From Actinomycetes bacterium (GTDB lineage: Bacteria; Actinomycetota; Acidimicrobiia; Acidimicrobiales; Palsa-688): a stretch of DNA of 12,748 bases. Of this stretch, positions 1 to 6,294 are shown one piece after another (position 1 is the first letter of the stretch; each line of letters opens with the position of its first letter). The notes under the pieces were generated by a model. The model made no database searches. It worked only from the letters and a program-made list of their open reading frames with translations, and was not told the origin of the DNA. The translations under genes were made by a program, and so were the position numbers. The stretch covers positions 1-12,748 of the forward strand of contig JAKBBS010000092.1 in NCBI GenBank assembly GCA_021808425.1. The letters are read 5' to 3'.

Positions 1-195
1 AGTCGGCGTGCCGGAGATGATCAAGCGGCGTTTCTGGGGACCCCAGCAACGGACGGGCAGCATTGAGCAGTGCAGAGCCGGGGCCGCTGCATATGCACGC
101 GCCGGCCACCAGCGTCTTCGCCGGCGCTGAGGCCCGGGCGGCTCGGGATGAGATAATTCCCCCGCCACCATTGAACCGCTGGTTGGCTCGCCTCG

Positions 196-311
196 TGCAT
201 AGGGCACAGGGCGCTGACCAGCGGTTTCGCGTTCGGGCCGAGGTCGAAGGTCGGGGTTTCTCGGGGCTATTTCTCGGGACTTGCTCAACTTCGCGCACGG
301 TGCCCTATGCA
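196..311. repeat. 19-bp imperfect inverted repeat enclosing about 78 bp
   Basis: Bases 196-214 match the reverse complement of 293-311 at 17 of 19 positions; the outer 12 bp (TGCATAGGGCAC at 196-207, its complement at 300-311) are perfect. The element begins TG and ends CA, as many transposable-element ends do, and spans 116 bp. It could be a small non-autonomous element (MITE), the joined ends of a deleted insertion sequence, or the base stem of a structured RNA. No target-site duplication is evident beside it. Confidence 0.5.
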
Positions 312-551
312 GGTGGGCGCGGCGCGTGCGGCCGGTACGCTGCTGCTTCGCCGTGCTGAGTGGCGCTCTTGAGCGTCTGCACGGAGCAGCCCTACGGAAG
401 CCCCATGCAGTTGCACTACTCAGCCATTCATCGCTGCGTACCGGCGGCCATGCTATTTCGGACAGGGGTTCGAGTCCGCTCAGGTAGAGATGGTGCCGCC
501 GGATACGAACCGGCGTCCGAGCATCGCCGGCCAGGCTATCCACCTGGGCGG

Positions 552-611
552 GTGGCACGAGCACTCGGGATTCCCATCGGCACCGTGCGTTTTCGCCTCG
601 TCAGGAAACGT
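552..611 (+). pseudogene. Remnant of sigma-70 region 4 helix-turn-helix (ECF-type)
   Basis: The frame reads VARALGIPIGTVRFRLVRKR, which closely resembles the recognition-helix part of region 4 of ECF sigma factors (consensus roughly IAxxLGxPxGTVxSRLxRAR). Nothing upstream in this or the other plus frames looks like regions 2 or 4.1, and downstream the frame drifts into non-conserved sequence until a stop near 665. It is therefore best read as a short leftover of a deleted sigma factor gene rather than a working protein. Twenty residues of similarity could also be chance. Confidence 0.35.
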
Positions 612-734
612 GAGGCCGCTGACCCTGAGGGGGCGAGCGAGTTGAGCGTCGCCCCCCTGCAGTGACGTTGGTCGCTCCGTGCTCGCCGACGGTCTTCGAC
701 GCTCGGTCGGCTTCCTAAGTCGCTACTGCGGTGA

Positions 735-755
735 AGTATACAACGAGTGTATTCT
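735..755. promoter_or_regulatory. Palindromic operator at promoter of first PadR operon
   Basis: An inverted repeat ATACA (738-742), five-base spacer, TGTAT (748-752), extended on each side by further matching bases at 735-736 and 754-755, lies just before the PadR start at 763. Known PadR operators are often built on ATGT/ACAT- or ATAC/GTAT-like half-sites. TATACA at 737-742 could act as the -10 element, so a bound regulator would block it. Autorepression is inferred. Confidence 0.5.
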
Positions 756-762
756 CTCCCCT

Positions 763-1287
763 ATGAGCGTTCCCTTCGCCTTGCTCGGCCTCCTCGAGCG
801 TGAGCCAAGCCACGGCTACGACCTGAAGCGCGACTACGACACGTTCTTCGCACGGGGGAGGCCACTTCCCTTCGGGCAGGTGTACGCAACCCTCGGCCGA
901 CTGGCACGCGACGGCAAGGTCCTGCCAGGTGAGGTCGAACCGGGTGCGGGACCCGACCGCAAGCGCTACGCGATCACCGAGGCGGGTCGAGCCGCGGTGG
1001 ACTCTTGGCTCTCCGAGCCGGTCGAGCCCGAACCACATCTCCAGACGGTCCTGTTCGCCAAGGTGGTCGTGGCGTTGATGCTGGGAAGGTCGGCGGTCCA
1101 CTACCTCGATGCGCAACGGGCTACGCACCTCGCCCGCATGCGCGAGCTCACCGACATGAAGAGGACGGGGGCGACGATCGACGCCCTGCTGTCGGACTAC
1201 GGCCTGTTCCACCTCGAAGCCGACCTGCGTTGGATCGACCTCACCGCAGCGCGGCTCGCTGCCCTCGAAGCGGAGCTTCAGCGATGA
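763..1287 (+). CDS. PadR-family transcriptional regulator
   Basis: A 174-residue PadR regulator, the usual size for the two-domain (Vir) type. The N-terminal winged helix shows the family signature: LLGLLEREPSHGYDLKRDY at about 7-25, the recognition region with VYATLGRLARDGKV at 40-53, and the wing ending in DRKRYAITEAG at 65-75. The C-terminal half (about 90-174) is helical, as in the Vir-type dimerisation domain. I chose the ATG at 763 because it begins exactly at the conserved domain; the frame stays open upstream but that sequence is not conserved. No Shine-Dalgarno is visible, so translation may be from a short or leaderless mRNA. The stop overlaps the ABC ATPase start (ATGA), making it the first gene of an exporter operon. 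PadR proteins usually repress such operons and release on binding the exported compound; the ligand is unknown. Confidence 0.9.
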   Translation: MSVPFALLGLLEREPSHGYDLKRDYDTFFARGRPLPFGQVYATLGRLARDGKVLPGEVEPGAGPDRKRYAITEAGRAAVDSWLSEPVEPEPHLQTVLFAKVVVALMLGRSAVHYLDAQRATHLARMRELTDMKRTGATIDALLSDYGLFHLEADLRWIDLTAARLAALEAELQR

Positions 1288-2000
1288 GAGCGTATGACGG
1301 ACTGGCCATCCCGAGTGCGGCGATCCTGGAGGTGCGCGAGGCCGTCAAGGCCTTCGGAGAGACGCCGGCATTGCGGGGCGCGAACCTGGCGGTGCGGTCC
1401 GGCGAGATCCTTGCCGTTATGGGCGCCAGCGGCTCGGGCAAGTCGACGCTCCTGCACTGCATGGCCGGGATCGTGAAGCCAGACGCCGGGGAAGTCTGGT
1501 TTGGGGGATCCCGTCTCGACACCCTGAGCGAACAGCGCCGGAGCGAGCTTCGCCGCGCCCGCTTCGGGTTCGTCTTCCAGTTCGGCCAACTCGTGCCCGA
1601 ACTGACTGCGGAGGAGAACGTCGCCCTGCCGCTCCTCCTCAACGGGGTCCGCCGGAGCGAGGCGCTCGGTCGAGCCCGGGCGCTCTTCGAACGCTTGAAG
1701 CTGGACGGTCTGGAGCGCCACCGAACGGGAGAGATGTCCGGGGGCCAGGCCCAACGAGTGGCGCTCGCCCGGGGGCTCGTCGCTCGCCCCGACGTCCTCT
1801 TCGCCGACGAGCCGACCGGTGCCTTGGACTCGCTGACCGGTGAGCTCGTCATGGACCTGCTGGTCACTTCGGCCCGAGAGCAGGGCACCACGGTCGTCAT
1901 CGTCACCCACGAGTCCCGAGTCGCGGCCTACGCGGATCGCCAGGTGATCGTTCGAGATGGGACGATTACCGCGCTGTCGGCCGAGAGCGTGGCGACGTGA
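1284..2000 (+). CDS. ABC transporter ATP-binding protein, MacB/LolD-type
   Basis: A 238-residue nucleotide-binding subunit that would drive the FtsX-like permease encoded next. All ATPase motifs are present: Walker A GASGSGKST (47-55), Q-loop Gln99 in VFQF, signature MSGGQAQR (151-158), Walker B VLFADE (171-176), D-loop GALD (179-182) and H-loop His209 in VTHE. The ADEPTGALD stretch is typical of the MacB/LolD/FtsE group that pairs with FtsX-fold permeases. The ATG at 1284 overlaps the PadR stop; the open frame runs farther upstream but overlaps PadR and is not conserved. Its stop overlaps the GTG of the permease, so the subunits should be translationally coupled. In Gram-positive bacteria such pairs mostly act in peptide-antibiotic resistance, lipid or lipoprotein handling; the substrate here cannot be read from sequence. 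Confidence 0.93.
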   Translation: MRAYDGLAIPSAAILEVREAVKAFGETPALRGANLAVRSGEILAVMGASGSGKSTLLHCMAGIVKPDAGEVWFGGSRLDTLSEQRRSELRRARFGFVFQFGQLVPELTAEENVALPLLLNGVRRSEALGRARALFERLKLDGLERHRTGEMSGGQAQRVALARGLVARPDVLFADEPTGALDSLTGELVMDLLVTSAREQGTTVVIVTHESRVAAYADRQVIVRDGTITALSAESVAT

Positions 2001-4306
2001 TCCGGCTCGGTGTCCGGCTGGCATTGAGCGGTGGGCGAGAAGCAGCGATCCGCCTGGTGGCGATCACCATCGCGCTTGCTCTTGGCGTCGGAATGCTCCT
2101 CGTCGTGATCGCCGGCGCCAATGCCCTTCATGCCCAGAATGTCCGGGCAGCGTGGCTCGGCACCGTTCCGTCTGAGCCCCCTTCCCTGGCCACGGGGCAG
2201 AGCGGGACACCGCGCCCGTCTCAAGATCGAAGCACCGGGGCGCGCGCCTCGGCCTCGCATAGCCCGCTGTGGTGGCTGGCGAGCAGCGACGAGTACAGGG
2301 GTCAGAGCATCGAGCGCGTCGATGTGGCCGTGACCGGTCCCGGCGCGCCGAGGATCCCGGGCGTCGACCGGCTCCCTTTGGCGGGGCGCTACGTCGCTTC
2401 TCCCGCCCTCGAACACCTCATGGCGAGCGTGCCGAGGAACCAACTTGCGGACCGCTTCCCCGCCCATGGTGCGGGGATCATCGGAGCGGCCGGCCTCGCA
2501 TCGCCGGACTCGCTCGTCATCGTCGTCGGCTACACCCCACGTCAGCTGTCGGAGATGCCAGGCGCTGGTCTTGTCCGCTCGATCAATGCTGTCCCCGCAC
2601 GAGATGGGCTGGCGGGAGACAACAGCACGACGGTCGAGGTGATCCTCGCCGTCGGCGCCTGCGCCTTGCTCTTGCCGGTGCTGCTCTTCGTCGGAACCGC
2701 GATGCGCCTGTCGGCGGCGCGCCGAGAGCAGCGCTTCGCGGCCATGCGGCTTGTGGGCGCCACTCCTCGCCAGCTCTCGACCGTTGCCGCCGTCGAAGCG
2801 GTCCTGGCGTCGCTCGGCGGCGTCCTGCTCGGCGTCGGGCTCTTCGCGTCACTTCACTCCCTCGCCGCCCGTCTGCCCTTGACTGGCGCACGTCTCTTTC
2901 CGGGAGACCTCTCGCTTAGCGCCCTCGACCTCGTAGTCGTCATCGCCGGGGTTCCGCTCGCAGCAGCGCTCGCCGCGCTGGTCGCGCTCCGGAGCGTCAG
3001 GAAGGCACCCCTCGAGGTGAGCCGGCAGGCGACGAGACCGGCGCTGCGTGCCCGCCGCCTACTTCCCCTCGTCGCAGGCGTGGCGCTCCTCGCCGGCCTC
3101 GCCGCGTCGCGGCACCCTGGCAGCCACGTGAAGAGCGAGATCCCGCTCTTCGCCGTCGGGTTCGTCCTGACCCTCGTGGGGTTGATCGTCGCCGGGCCGT
3201 GGCTGACGAGCTTGGGGCCGAGGGCTGTCGTTGCCCGAACCGGCCGTCCATCCGTTCTCCTCGCAGGACGGCGACTTTCGGAGGACCCACGTGGCGCATT
3301 CCGATCGGTCAGCGGGCTGGTCGTGGCCGTCTTCGTCACGACGGTGGCGGTGGGAGCGATGGCCACCCTCCACTTCGCCTTCGCCGCGCCGGTGGGTACC
3401 GCGAATGTCGGCGGGACCGTCGTCGACCAATTCGTCGGCGCGTCCCCCAACTCGACCCCGCTCGGTGCAAGGCTCGCCGCGCCGGCTCTCCGCATGACCG
3501 CTGTGCCCGGAGTCACCGGCGTCGCCGTGATCCACACCGATCCCCAGGTCGCGACGGCGATCGACCAGGGGATGGGACCGGCGGGACTCGTCGCGTGCAA
3601 CGAGCTCCAGTCCGTCCCCGCGCTCGGGACATGTCCTCGCGGTGCCGCAGCGGCCTCGATCACTCCTGACTTCTTCGATCAGGGCCACCTCGTCAACCCG
3701 ACCACCGAAGCCGCGCAGGCCGCGACGAGATGGCCGCTCGCGCCGATCGGCCTTGCGAGCCTCCAGGGGCTGCCGGTCGATGCGATCGTGGTCGCGACCA
3801 ATGGTTCGCCGGGGGCGATCGAGCGTGTGCGCACGGCGTTGGAGGTCGCCCTACCCGGCCGCACGACGCCACTCACGATCGGCTCGCTCAGCCCCGCCAC
3901 GTCCCAGATCCTGGCTGAGGGCCAGCGCCTCGCCGACATCGTCGTGCTCGCCAGCCTCATCGTCGCCGGCTGCAACCTCGCGGTCGGGATCGCCGGAGGA
4001 CTCATTGACAGGAAGCGCCCCTTCAGTCTCCTACGGCTCACCGGCACCCCGCTTGGCGTCCTGCGCTCCGTGGTGGCCTTCGAGGGAGCGGTGCCTTTGA
4101 TCGCCGGATCCGTTGCGGCTCTTGCGGTGGGGATCGCCGCATCAGAGCTTCTGATCCGAGCCGCCCTCGCGGCGACGCTGCGAGCGCCAGGCGGTGACTT
4201 CTACGCCGCCGTCGCCGTCGGGATCGCCGGCTCGCTCATGCTCATCACGTTGACCTTTCCTCTACTCGCTCGGATCTCTGGACCGGAAGAGGCACGATTC
4301 GAATGA
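1997..4306 (+). CDS. FtsX-type ABC transporter permease
   Basis: A 769-residue membrane subunit with two FtsX-like modules. Hydrophobic segments lie at about 18-40, 214-236, 263-285, 309-331, 353-370, 384-402, 438-460, 648-670, 696-720 and 735-757, giving ten helices with two large extracytoplasmic regions (about 41-213 and 461-647). The cytoplasmic coupling motif RLVGATPRQL (251-260) and its weaker counterpart LRLTGTPLGVLR (679-690) are FtsX hallmarks, so the protein looks like two fused FtsX domains acting with one ATPase. The GTG start at 1997 overlaps the ATPase stop (GTGA). It is the last gene of the PadR operon; no strong terminator follows. Likely role: mechanotransmission or export of an amphipathic compound at the membrane surface, with the specific substrate unknown. 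Confidence 0.9.
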   Translation: MIRLGVRLALSGGREAAIRLVAITIALALGVGMLLVVIAGANALHAQNVRAAWLGTVPSEPPSLATGQSGTPRPSQDRSTGARASASHSPLWWLASSDEYRGQSIERVDVAVTGPGAPRIPGVDRLPLAGRYVASPALEHLMASVPRNQLADRFPAHGAGIIGAAGLASPDSLVIVVGYTPRQLSEMPGAGLVRSINAVPARDGLAGDNSTTVEVILAVGACALLLPVLLFVGTAMRLSAARREQRFAAMRLVGATPRQLSTVAAVEAVLASLGGVLLGVGLFASLHSLAARLPLTGARLFPGDLSLSALDLVVVIAGVPLAAALAALVALRSVRKAPLEVSRQATRPALRARRLLPLVAGVALLAGLAASRHPGSHVKSEIPLFAVGFVLTLVGLIVAGPWLTSLGPRAVVARTGRPSVLLAGRRLSEDPRGAFRSVSGLVVAVFVTTVAVGAMATLHFAFAAPVGTANVGGTVVDQFVGASPNSTPLGARLAAPALRMTAVPGVTGVAVIHTDPQVATAIDQGMGPAGLVACNELQSVPALGTCPRGAAAASITPDFFDQGHLVNPTTEAAQAATRWPLAPIGLASLQGLPVDAIVVATNGSPGAIERVRTALEVALPGRTTPLTIGSLSPATSQILAEGQRLADIVVLASLIVAGCNLAVGIAGGLIDRKRPFSLLRLTGTPLGVLRSVVAFEGAVPLIAGSVAALAVGIAASELLIRAALAATLRAPGGDFYAAVAVGIAGSLMLITLTFPLLARISGPEEARFE

Positions 4307-4409
4307 ACACGAAGCTCTCCGCGCCAGCCCGATTTGGCCAGACGCACCAGATCGTCGGCCTCCACACCGTATGACTCGGAGGAGCCCATCCACTCGTACC
4401 GTCGGCGAG

Positions 4410-4456
4410 TGACAAGCGTGCTTGACACCCTGCCATCCTGACAAGTATCCTTGTCA
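4410..4456. promoter_or_regulatory. Two tandem operators at the Xre promoter
   Basis: Two inverted repeats share the half-site TGACAAG. Site 1 is TGACAAG-CGTG-CTTGACA (4410-4427; one arm mismatch) and site 2 is TGACAAG-TATC-CTTGTCA (4439-4456; perfect). Both have four-base spacers and their centres are 29 bp apart. Site 1 contains the -35 hexamer and site 2 the -10 hexamer of the Xre gene. They are the obvious targets for autorepression by the adjacent Xre protein; that link is inference. Confidence 0.75.
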
Positions 4457-4458
4457 CG
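4422..4458 (+). promoter_or_regulatory. Sigma-70-type promoter, probably leaderless transcript
   Basis: A consensus -35 TTGACA (4422-4427) is followed after 18 bp by TATCCT (4446-4451). The ATG of the Xre gene begins 7 bp past the -10, where transcription should start, so the mRNA is probably leaderless. No Shine-Dalgarno lies before the ATG, which agrees. Confidence 0.7.
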
Positions 4459-4653
4459 ATGAAGAGCCGGGTCGGGGAGTTGCGAGCCGCCCTGGGGCTA
4501 TCTCAAGGCGAGCTTGCGTCCGCGCTCGGCGTGTCTCGTCAAACCGTCAATTCGATCGAGAACGGGCGATATCTGCCGTCACTTCCGCTGGCGATCGCTA
4601 TCGCCCGGTATTTCGATTCCGTGGTGGAGGACGTATTCGTTGTCGAGGAGTAG
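4459..4653 (+). CDS. Small Xre/Cro-type helix-turn-helix regulator
   Basis: A 64-residue stand-alone HTH_3 protein. Residues 5-60 form the five-helix Cro/C1 fold, with LSQGELASALGVSRQTVNSI (14-33) as helix-turn-helix and ENGRYLPSLPLAIAIARYF (34-52) as the following helices; it ends in an acidic tail. The NGRYxPSLxLAxxIA pattern is typical of very small regulators that are often encoded directly before a membrane protein. The ATG at 4459 is the only sensible start and sits where transcription should begin. Two TGACAAG operators overlap its promoter, indicating tight autorepression. The next gene starts 12 bases downstream, so the two form an operon. The signal and any target other than itself are unknown. 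Confidence 0.88.
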   Translation: MKSRVGELRAALGLSQGELASALGVSRQTVNSIENGRYLPSLPLAIAIARYFDSVVEDVFVVEE

Positions 4654-4665
4654 GGAGTAGAGATC

Positions 4666-5115
4666 ATGAAGTTTTCGCGGAAGGGCCGGCTGACGCGAGG
4701 GCTTTCGGCCGTGCTGCTCGGGTTCACCGGTGCCTCGATCGGCGCGCTGCTCTTGTTCGACGGCTTCGTCGGGTGGGGCGTGGCTCTCTTGGCCACCTCG
4801 CTCCTCCTTGCCGGCATCATGTACCGGTGGGCTGGTCGCAGCGGAGATGTTGCCGCCGCCTTGCGGGTGACGGCGGCGAACGCCAACGGAGGCTGGACCT
4901 GGATGCGACGGCTGCTGCCGGTGGGATCATGGCCGGCGCCGCCATCATCGGGGCCATCGTGGAAATCGTGCGGACCGGGGATCCTGGGGGATATGGAGTG
5001 ATCTGCGCCGTGGGGGGGAGTTGCCTACGCGGCGAGGTTCGCCCTCGATGATTGGATCGGGCCGGTGAGCCGTCGCCGTCAGTCCGGGCGACCGGGCGAC
5101 GGCAGAACCGAGTAG
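4666..5115 (+). pseudogene. Xre-partner membrane protein with two frameshifts
   Basis: The gene starts at ATG 4666 after the purine-rich stretch GGAGTAGGGAG. As sequenced the first frame stops at 5001 (111 residues). It has two hydrophobic segments (about 13-31 and 35-53) and stays plausible to about residue 80 (NANGGWTW), then turns into Pro/Ser-rich sequence. From about 4902 another frame reads naturally, AAAGGIMAGAAIIGAIVEIV, a third membrane segment, continuing to about 5011; after a run of seven G (5012-5018) the first frame resumes as VAYAARFALDDWIGPV and stops at 5115. The parts would give a protein of about 150 residues with three or four helices. One lost base near 4900 and one extra G at 5012-5018 explain this; they could be real mutations or sequence errors. 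I do not recognise the family; position suggests the target or sensor partner of the Xre regulator. Confidence 0.55.
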
Positions 5116-5172
5116 CTCAACCTTCAGGCAATCCTCGCGGGACCACTTTTGATTCCATCGTCCGGCGGCAGG

Positions 5173-5372
5173 TCAATCGTGGCTTCCAAGATGAGTCTCA
5201 ACGACGAAGACAACGACGCCGATTCCGATCGCGACCGCGAGCGCCACTTCCAGCAAGTGCCCGCTGTGGCCCCCGGCCAGTCCGCCGAACAAACTGCGTA
5301 GCTGCCCCCGGAACGAGAGGGTCAACGGTACCGACGCGGCGGCGACCACGATCGCGTCGATCGCTCGCCTGG
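5173..5372 (-). pseudogene. C-terminal fragment of an unidentified membrane protein
   Basis: On the minus strand a frame with strongly GC-biased third positions runs from about 5372 to a TGA at 5173-5175. It contains a hydrophobic stretch near its beginning (AIVVAAASVPLTL), a Gly/His-rich linker (GGLAGGHSGHLLE) and a membrane helix, EVALAVAIGIGVVVFVVE, close to the end. There is no start codon or conserved beginning; upstream of about 5372 the frame becomes Arg/Trp-rich and implausible. It therefore looks like the last 65 or so residues of a gene whose front was lost. No family recognised. Confidence 0.4.
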
Positions 5373-5525
5373 AGCGCCCTGCCCACGGCCACGCTCGTCG
5401 CCTTCGGCACCGCCGCCGTCGTGCTCTCGGGAAGCGCTGTCGGACGGAGGCGTCGGCTCGTCCTCCCCATGGCGCCGTTCATGACCGCCGGGGCGCTTGT
5501 CGCCGTCCTCACCACCACACGGTAA
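5364..5525 (+). pseudogene. C-terminal fragment, possibly A24 prepilin peptidase
   Basis: From about 5364 to the TAA at 5523-5525 the plus strand reads as membrane protein with strong third-position GC bias: a helix LPTATLVAFGTAAVVLSG, a basic loop (GRRRR), then LPMAPFMTAGALVAVL. The last stretch resembles the end of type IV prepilin peptidases and related A24 peptidases (basic loop, then PFGPFLALGALLAL). The catalytic aspartates of that family would lie upstream and are absent, and upstream the frame turns into Arg-rich noise. This is a truncated remnant that abuts the minus-strand fragment 5173-5372. The family assignment is tentative. Confidence 0.4.
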
Positions 5526-5532
5526 CGCAGGG

Positions 5533-5922
5533 TCAGCCGGCAGCCGTCCCGATCACATCGGCGAGCGCCAGGTTGGCCACCAGCCCGGCGAGCCGCCGAC
5601 CACCCGAGGGGCGCAGCACGACCGCCCGTACCCCGATGGCACCCAGGTGGGCGAGCAGCCCGTCCCGCTCGTGGCGGTTGGCCGAGAGGCGGCCGTAGCC
5701 GTCGACCACCACGATGTCGATCCGCCCCGACGCCTCCGCCAGCAGGCGGCCCAGCCCCGGGCGGCCAGCTGCCGGTCCGAAGTCGAGGTCGCCGTAGGTG
5801 GCGACGTGGTGCCAGCCCGGCTCGCGGCCGACCTGGGCAGCGAGGCCCGCGACCTGACGGTCCAGCCGGGCTCGGCCGGTTCGGCCCGGTGCCTCTCGTG
5901 CGTAGATGCCGACTCGCTTCAT
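5533..5922 (-). CDS. Minimal serine-recombinase-like protein, catalytic Ser replaced
   Basis: A 129-residue protein with the resolvase/invertase N-terminal fold: MKRVGIYAREAPG (1-13), LDRQ (20-23), GWHHVATYGD (36-45), RPGLGRLL (54-61), RIDIVVVDGYGRLS (67-80) and GVRAVVLRPSGGRRLAGLVA (97-116). In active serine recombinases the Ser follows YAR-V/E; here that position is Ala11. Of the paired arginines of the D-R-L-x-R motif only the first has an obvious counterpart (Arg78). The protein ends after the catalytic domain with no helix-turn-helix. The ATG at 5922 has a Shine-Dalgarno AGGAGG (5932-5927) four bases upstream and overlaps the stop of a small upstream ORF (ATGA). It is likely non-catalytic and may act by protein-protein interaction or be a relic; similar short recombinase-domain proteins are known in actinobacteria. 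Membership in the fold is confident, function is not. Confidence 0.8.
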   Translation of the reverse strand: MKRVGIYAREAPGRTGRARLDRQVAGLAAQVGREPGWHHVATYGDLDFGPAAGRPGLGRLLAEASGRIDIVVVDGYGRLSANRHERDGLLAHLGAIGVRAVVLRPSGGRRLAGLVANLALADVIGTAAG

Positions 5923-6023
5923 GGCGCCTCCTGACGCTGGCCGGCGGTGTGGACGATGAGACCTCGGCCGCCGGGAAAGGGCAAGGCGTTCACGGTCACG
6001 CGGGTCTTCAGATCGTGCACCAT
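5919..6023 (-). CDS. Small ORF coupled to the recombinase-like gene
   Basis: A 34-residue frame starting MVHDLKTRVTVNALPFPG and ending in GQRQEAP, with the stop TGA overlapping the ATG of the recombinase-like gene (ATGA). Its third codon positions are strongly GC-biased, and the overlap matches other coupled pairs in this window. AAAGG lies immediately before the ATG, too close to be ideal; the GTG one codon later is an alternative start. Farther upstream the frame becomes Arg-rich and is not credible. It may be a genuine small protein or the tail of a truncated gene. No family recognised. Confidence 0.35.
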   Translation of the reverse strand: MVHDLKTRVTVNALPFPGGRGLIVHTAGQRQEAP

Positions 6024-6294
6024 CCTTTGACGCCACCTACTGGTCGGAGATCGTGGGCTTATACCACGTTCTCGTCGAGGTCTGGCCCTCTCCGGCCCGA
6101 TGGTTGCCCTCAACCGGGCGGCTTCGGTGGGGCTTTACCCGTCGTTCCGAAGCAAGCCTTGCCGCTCTCGACACCTTGTCGGCCGAGCCGATCCTCGCCG
6201 GATTCCCTATCTGGCGCCCTTTCGCGTCGACTTCTTTGGCCGCATGCCGGTGAGGGGGAGGGGTGTGTGCCGCCGAGTGATTTGCTTCTGGGCG

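Larger units (their letters stand above)
1..734. other. Gene-poor, apparently decayed stretch
   Basis: No reading frame here has both a plausible start and recognisable protein sequence; the open frames are low-complexity Arg/Pro/Ala shadows. What can be supported is an imperfect inverted repeat (196-214 with 293-311), a short sigma-factor-like remnant (552-611), and sequences resembling tRNA T-arms near 460-480 (plus strand) and 498-514 (minus strand), neither of which sits in a foldable cloverleaf. The first 60 bases could hold the end of a gene that starts outside the window, but I do not recognise it. The mixture looks like debris of past insertions. Confidence 0.5.

Noticed and set aside
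63..359. Open frame of 98 codons on the plus strand
   Set aside because: Composition is unnatural, no ribosome site or recognisable motif, and it runs across the inverted repeat; judged a chance frame.
205..487. Possible tmRNA (GGTTTCG near the front, GGGGTTCGAGTCC near the back)
   Set aside because: The ends do not form a tRNA-like acceptor stem, and no tag-peptide frame ending in a typical ALAA-like sequence is present.
492..584. Possible 93-base tRNA on the minus strand with acceptor-like and T-arm-like pairing
   Set aside because: No D-arm with the conserved GG, and no anticodon stem with a seven-base loop can be placed between the outer pairings; the first acceptor pair also fails. Not enough to call a tRNA.
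1241..2024. Long minus-strand frames opposite the ABC ATPase
   Set aside because: Shadows of the GC-rich plus-strand gene, whose motifs are unambiguous.
2854..3688. Minus-strand frames of 209-269 codons opposite the FtsX-type permease
   Set aside because: Low-complexity Arg/Ala/Thr or Asp/Glu/Arg sequence typical of antisense to GC-rich genes, no domains, no start context.
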